Below, in pieces: positions 59,691-64,000 of a DNA stretch of 64,000 nt; the stretch's first letter is position 1; every line of letters starts with the position of its first letter. The DNA comes from Cycas panzhihuaensis (Eukaryota > Cycadophyta). Made by a program: the position numbers and the translations under genes. The stretch is taken from the NCBI GenBank assembly GCA_023213395.1, contig CM041465.1:231391741-231455740 (forward strand), in the 5' to 3' direction. The notes beneath the pieces were generated by a model that was not told the origin of the DNA, made no database searches, and saw only the letters and a program-made list of their open reading frames with translations.

Positions 59691-61140
59691 TGAAGAACTC
59701 CTATGCAACATCAAGGAAGGTAAAGGTCAAGCGGTGACCTTTGGAAATCTTGAATCGCTTGAGATTTTAGGGATAGGCACCATAGCTCTTTTCATTCTCC
59801 TAAAATCCTTCCTCATCATTTCCCCAAAGGATGCCTACTTCATCCCTTCTATGGAAAAGAATCGCTATCCTGTTAGCGGATGAACAAGCAACACTTGAGC
59901 GTACTATTTAAAAATGGGAAATGTATCATTCGTGACAAAGATGATCGATTGTAGTCAGTAGCCCACGAGGATCAAGGTCTTTATAAGTTGGATGCCAATA
60001 ATATTACTCTTGATTCTGCTAACTCTGGTTCCACATCTTTGTCAAAAATTCATTATATGGCATCAACGTCTAGGACATTTAAGCCTAGACAATCAAGCGA
60101 GATGACATACAAACGCATGGTGTATGGGCTTCCAAAGATGTATGGTTCAAAATGTCTTTGCGAAGCTTGCATAATGGGGACACAACATAGGTCGCCTTTT
60201 CCTAAAGGCAAAGCATGGCGTGCATCTTATCCTTTGCAATTAGTTCACTCGGACTTGCATGGACCCATGTCCACCCAATCCTTTGGAGGAGCAAAGGTAC
60301 TACATATCTTTTATTGATGACTTCTCTCACAAAGTCCGGGTCTACTTCCTAAAGCATAAATCAAGCCTTCTCCAAGTTCAAAGAGTTCAAGGCGGAAGTA
60401 GAAAATGAATCGCTACTCAATTGGCACATTAAGGTCGATAATGGAGGTGAATTCACTTCAAATGAATTCAACCAATTTTGCAAGGATAATGGGATTCGGA
60501 GACAACTCACGACTCCTCATACTCCTCGGCAAAATGGAGTCTCAGGAGGATGAATAGAACGTTGGCTAATAAAGCCGAACAATGATGCATGCAAAGGGCT
60601 TCCAAGAGCTTCTTGGGCGAAGCATTTCATACTGTTTGCCTATGTGGCCAATCGAAGTCCTACAACAACGATCACCAATATCACACACGAGGAGGCATGG
60701 TGCGGAAAGAAGCCAACTATCGGCCATTTGAGGACATTCGGATGTCTTGCATATATGCACATACGGATCAACAAAGAACAAAGTTGGACAAACATAGCCT
60801 AAAATGCATCTTTGTAGGATATGCAATCCATAGCAAAGCCTACAAGTTGTATGATCCGATTGGGAGAAAAATGCATCTCTCAAGAGATGTAATCTTTGTT
60901 GAGGATGATAAAAGAGTTGGATATGGCATCAATCCAACCCCCATTGACAAAGGGAAAAAGATTGTTGAGGACTTCCCTTCCCTCAATCTTACACACCATG
61001 TTCTTCTTACGCACCTTCTGTCTACTTCATCTTCATCTGCTCCACTTGAACCTTCCACTTCATCTTGATACTCCTACACTTAGACCGTAAGATATTGAGG
61101 TTCAAGCCACATCATTCGAAATTACCTAAGTGGTACACTC
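59691..61140 (+). pseudogene. Protease end and integrase of F
   Basis: Pieces in all three frames read [120 protein letters not shown] and DKGKKIVEDFPS. Frames change by single bases at least six times, while the words themselves are well conserved. Confidence 0.88.
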
Positions 61141-62730
61141 AAAGCAGTGCAGGATGGTCATATCATTGAAGGAAACGTCCATCAAAGTATCGGACAAACA
61201 AACTTTGCACTTATGGTGAAGTGCTTTCTCTTGATGAGCCTACTACCTTTGCAGAGGCTTCACAAAGTGATAGTTGGAAAGTCGCCATGGATGAGGAGAT
61301 TCAATCCATTCACAAGAATGGTACTTGGGACTTGGTCGAATTGCCTCCACACAAGCAGCAATCGGTTGTAAATGGGTCTACAAGACCAAATTCCATTCGA
61401 TGGGACACTCAAGCGACGTAAAGCAAGACTTGTAGCAAAGGGATTTAAACAACAAGAAGGAATTGATTACGAGGAGACCTTTGCACCAGAGCAAATATGA
61501 ACACCATCGACTTCTCTTGGCCTTAGCCGCACAATGCAAATGGGTCAGATATCGATGGACGTGAAGAGCGCCTTCCTCAATCGGCGATCTTCAAGAGGAG
61601 GTATACTTGGAGCAACCTCCGGTTACAAGGAACAAGGCAAGGAGCATTTGGTATGTCGCCTCAAGAAGGCTTTGTATGGCTTGAAGCAAGCTCCTAGGGC
61701 ATGGTACGCAAAAATCGATGAATACTTTTTGAGACATGGGTTTCATCGATCCACATCTGATCCAAACTTGTATATCAAACATGAACATGACCATGTCATT
61801 TATATTGCCTTGTATGTAGATGACTTAGTGATCACGGTGATGACACTAAGCTCATAAATGTCCCCCAGAATGATTTGAGGAGAAGTTTTGAGATGACTGA
61901 TCTTGGACTTCTCCATTACTTTCTAGGCTTTGAGGTATGGCGTGACCGGGCTATATCTTCATTTCCCAAGCAAAATATTCTTGGGATATCTTGCAGATTC
62001 GGGATGCACGATCGCAAAAGCAGGCGCCTACACCCATGGAGAAGCGGCACCAAGCTTTCTCTCAATGAGGAAGCCGCACTGAGATCCCACACTTTACCCA
62101 GGTTGATTGGGAGTCTCATTTATCTCACCAACACTCTAGGATATTTCATTCTTTGTTGGGATTTGCTCATGTTACATGTCTCAACCCAATCGGATACCTC
62201 GAATGCAAGAAGACGCATACTCAAGTATATCAAAGGAACATTGCGCTTGGACTTGAGTATATACATAAGGAGAACTTCACTTTGGAGGGTTCTCGATTGG
62301 GCAGATGCCGGGATAGCGGGAAATCTACCTCGGGTTCTTGTTTTACCCTTGGTTCAAGAATGTTTCATGGAGTTGCAAGAAGCAACCAAATGTTACCTTG
62401 TCCTCCATCGCGAATACAAAGGCTGCGGTCAGTAGACTTGTGAGGCTATCGGCTTGACCAGTTCTTGGTGAGCTTGGATTTCAGCAGTTGCACCGACCTT
62501 CTTTGTGACAATCAAAGTGTCCTCAAGCTAACTAAGAATCCTGTTTTCCACGCATGGACAAAGCATATTGAAGTCCACCACCATTTCATCAGGGAGCATG
62601 TACACAGTAGTGAGATCACACTTCAATATCGACCAACAGAACAGCAGCAGATATCTTTACCAAGCCACTTGGTAGAGAAAAATTTGTAAAATTTAGAGAT
62701 GGTCTTGGTGTCAGGCTTAACATTGTAAGC
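61141..62730 (+). pseudogene. Reverse transcriptase and RNase H of F
   Basis: It contains [79 protein letters not shown] (catalytic YVDD at 61812-61823), FEMTDLGLLHYFLGFEVW, then RNase H with CDNQSVLKLTKNPVFHA and KHIEVHHHFIREHV. Again almost every break is a 1-base indel. Residues around the active site are intact. Confidence 0.9.
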
Positions 62731-62731
62731 G

Positions 62732-62740
62732 ATGAGGGGG
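62732..62740 (+). promoter_or_regulatory. Polypurine tract of F
   Basis: ATGAGGGGG directly precedes the TG of the 3' LTR. Confidence 0.88.
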
Positions 62741-63317
62741 TGGTAAACCTTATGTTTAAATGTTAAGTGAATGTACTTTTATTTTTCATGTAATATATGC
62801 ACTTTATACTTTAGGGGTGACTTATCAATTAAGTGATAAAGTGCACACCCACATTCTTTCTAGTGACACAACGTTGTCACTAAAGGGTCAATGGACCCTC
62901 ATGCACTTTTGAGTGATCCAGTGATGTATCTTGGATGTTTGACACTTGTCAAACATCCAAGGCCTTAGGTGAGGATCCAAGCACTTTTGCTCATGATCCA
63001 AGTCATGTATCTTGGATGTTTGACACTTGTCAAACATCCAAGGCCTTAGGTCTCTCATTTCACTCTATATAATGAGACCTCTCCTCATTGTCTCATAAGG
63101 AGAGTTGGAGCTATATTGTTGTGCTATCGGTTTGCTAATCAAAATTTCTTTCTTCTTGGGAGGTTGGACCAATTCCAACTCCACATATTGGGTATCATTT
63201 TCTCTTGCTCCTATTTATCTTTATGCTCTTCATGCTTTCATGCTTTCATGCATTTTCAGTATTATGCTTGTACTTATGATCTTGGGAACTAATGTGGCCT
63301 AATGCCCATTTTCCACA
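62741..63317 (+). repeat. 3' LTR of F
   Basis: 577 bases, TGGTAAACC (one change from TGTTAAACC) to TTTTCCACA, with TATATAA at 63066-63072. CTTCT follows. Confidence 0.95.
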
Positions 63318-64000
63318 CTTCTATCACATTTGATAATTTTATCTGTAAAGGTTGTCAATTTGGAAAGCAACATTGGCTTCCTTTCGGAGAAAGCAAGTGG
63401 CGAGCTCAAAACAAGTTAGAGTTAGTCCATACTAACCTATGTGGACCTTTTACTCCAATTCAACCAATGGCTGTAGGTATTTCCTAATATTTATTGATGA
63501 TTTTACTAGGAAAGTGTGGATTTATTTTTTTCATAATAAATCATAAGTCTTTGAGACTTTTAAAGAATTTAAAGCAGAAGTGGAATTGGAATCAGGAGTC
63601 AAAATAAAATGCATCAGGTCCGATGGTGGTGGTGAGTATATTTCAAAAGAATTCTTGAACTTTGTAAAATGAATGGGATACGTAGACAATTTACAACCCC
63701 CTATACACCTCAATCCAATGGGGTTGCAGGGAGGAAAAATAGAATCATTATGGAAATGGCTCGCAGCATAGTCTATGGGAAGCAGGTTTCAGAAACCTAT
63801 TGGGCAGAAGCAATGAACACAACATGCTACTTGATAAATCGAAGTCCAACAAGGGCACTGGAACAAATCACTCCAAAGGAAGCATGGACAGGTAGAAAAC
63901 CTGATGTAAGTAATTTGAAGGTATTTGGGCATTAGGCCTTTGTTCACATACCTGACAAAAGGAGGTCAAAACTTGACTCCAAGAGCATAGAGTGTATCAT
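63318..64000 (+). pseudogene. Integrase of copia K, resumed after F; runs off the window
   Basis: K continues with ITFDNFICKGCQFGKQHW (HHCC), LELVHTNLCGPFTP (the first catalytic Asp is Asn here), FIDDFTRKVWIYFFHNKS, IRSDGGGEYISKEF, TPQSNGVAGRKNRIIMEMA (catalytic Glu replaced by Gly), WTGRKPDVSNLKVFGH and a stop. There is one frameshift near 63665. RT and the 3' LTR must lie beyond 64000. Confidence 0.9.

Larger units (their letters stand above)
56010..63317 (+). mobile_element. Copia element F, complete and recent
   Basis: A 7.3-kb element with 576/577-base LTRs, primer site, ~2-kb leader, gag-pol and polypurine tract. It is inserted into K with the perfect target duplication CTTCT (56005-56009 and 63318-63322). 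The LTRs differ by only about seven small changes, so insertion was recent. The internal order gag-PR-IN-RT-RH is copia. The coding region carries many 1-2 base frameshifts but few substitutional stops. Confidence 0.95.

Overview
The window looks like repeat-dominated nuclear DNA of a seed plant with a large genome. Almost everything recognisable is an LTR retrotransposon (Ty1/copia and Ty3/gypsy) with plant-type initiator-Met-tRNA primer sites, and there is no compact gene-dense stretch. A gymnosperm or similar large-genome plant would fit, but that is inference. No complete host gene is visible. The only candidate is a short possible first exon near 7.2 kb.

Layout. 1-5290 is a cryptically simple (TA/CA/TG)n tract, closed on its right by a hairpin at 5290-5414. 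5.4-11.3 kb is mostly unassigned and holds the candidate first exon, a weak SINE-like head and a decayed minus-strand gypsy integrase. 11.3-48.6 kb is a nest of retroelements. Element A (copia; LTRs at 11.28 and 48.39 kb, pol at 45.8-48.3 kb) appears to be split by element B (copia; 5' LTR in pieces between 11.84 and 24.39 kb, body 39.2-45.35 kb, 3' LTR at 45.35 kb). The 5' LTR of B carries a solo-LTR-like insert (11980-12412, duplicated target ACTAG) and complete element C (12522-24270, duplicated target AGATG). C in turn contains a fragment D (LTR plus leader), a 315-bp miniature LTR element, and a 5'-truncated minus-strand gypsy E (15.7-20.1 kb). Between the B 5' LTR and the B body lie a gag-protease-only gypsy G (24.4-28.2 kb), a minus-strand gypsy H (28.7-32.6 kb), the 5' half of a Tnt1/Tork-like copia I (32.6-34.7 kb) and copia J (34.7-39.2 kb).

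48.6-53.6 kb holds a purine-rich stretch, a minus-oriented element L with 140-bp LTRs enclosing a ~490-bp palindrome, and a small region with 20-residue repeats. From 53.63 kb to the window end is copia K, split in its integrase region by a young, complete copia F (56010-63317, duplicated target CTTCT).

All coding regions are broken by stops or frameshifts, so no autonomous element is present as assembled. The points most worth checking are: the exact 7 x 177-bp tandem array inside the B gag; the palindrome just upstream of the TATA box shared by the LTRs of B, C and F; the 315-bp miniature LTR element and the related palindrome at 52 kb; and the conflict between nearly identical F LTRs and a heavily frameshifted F coding region.
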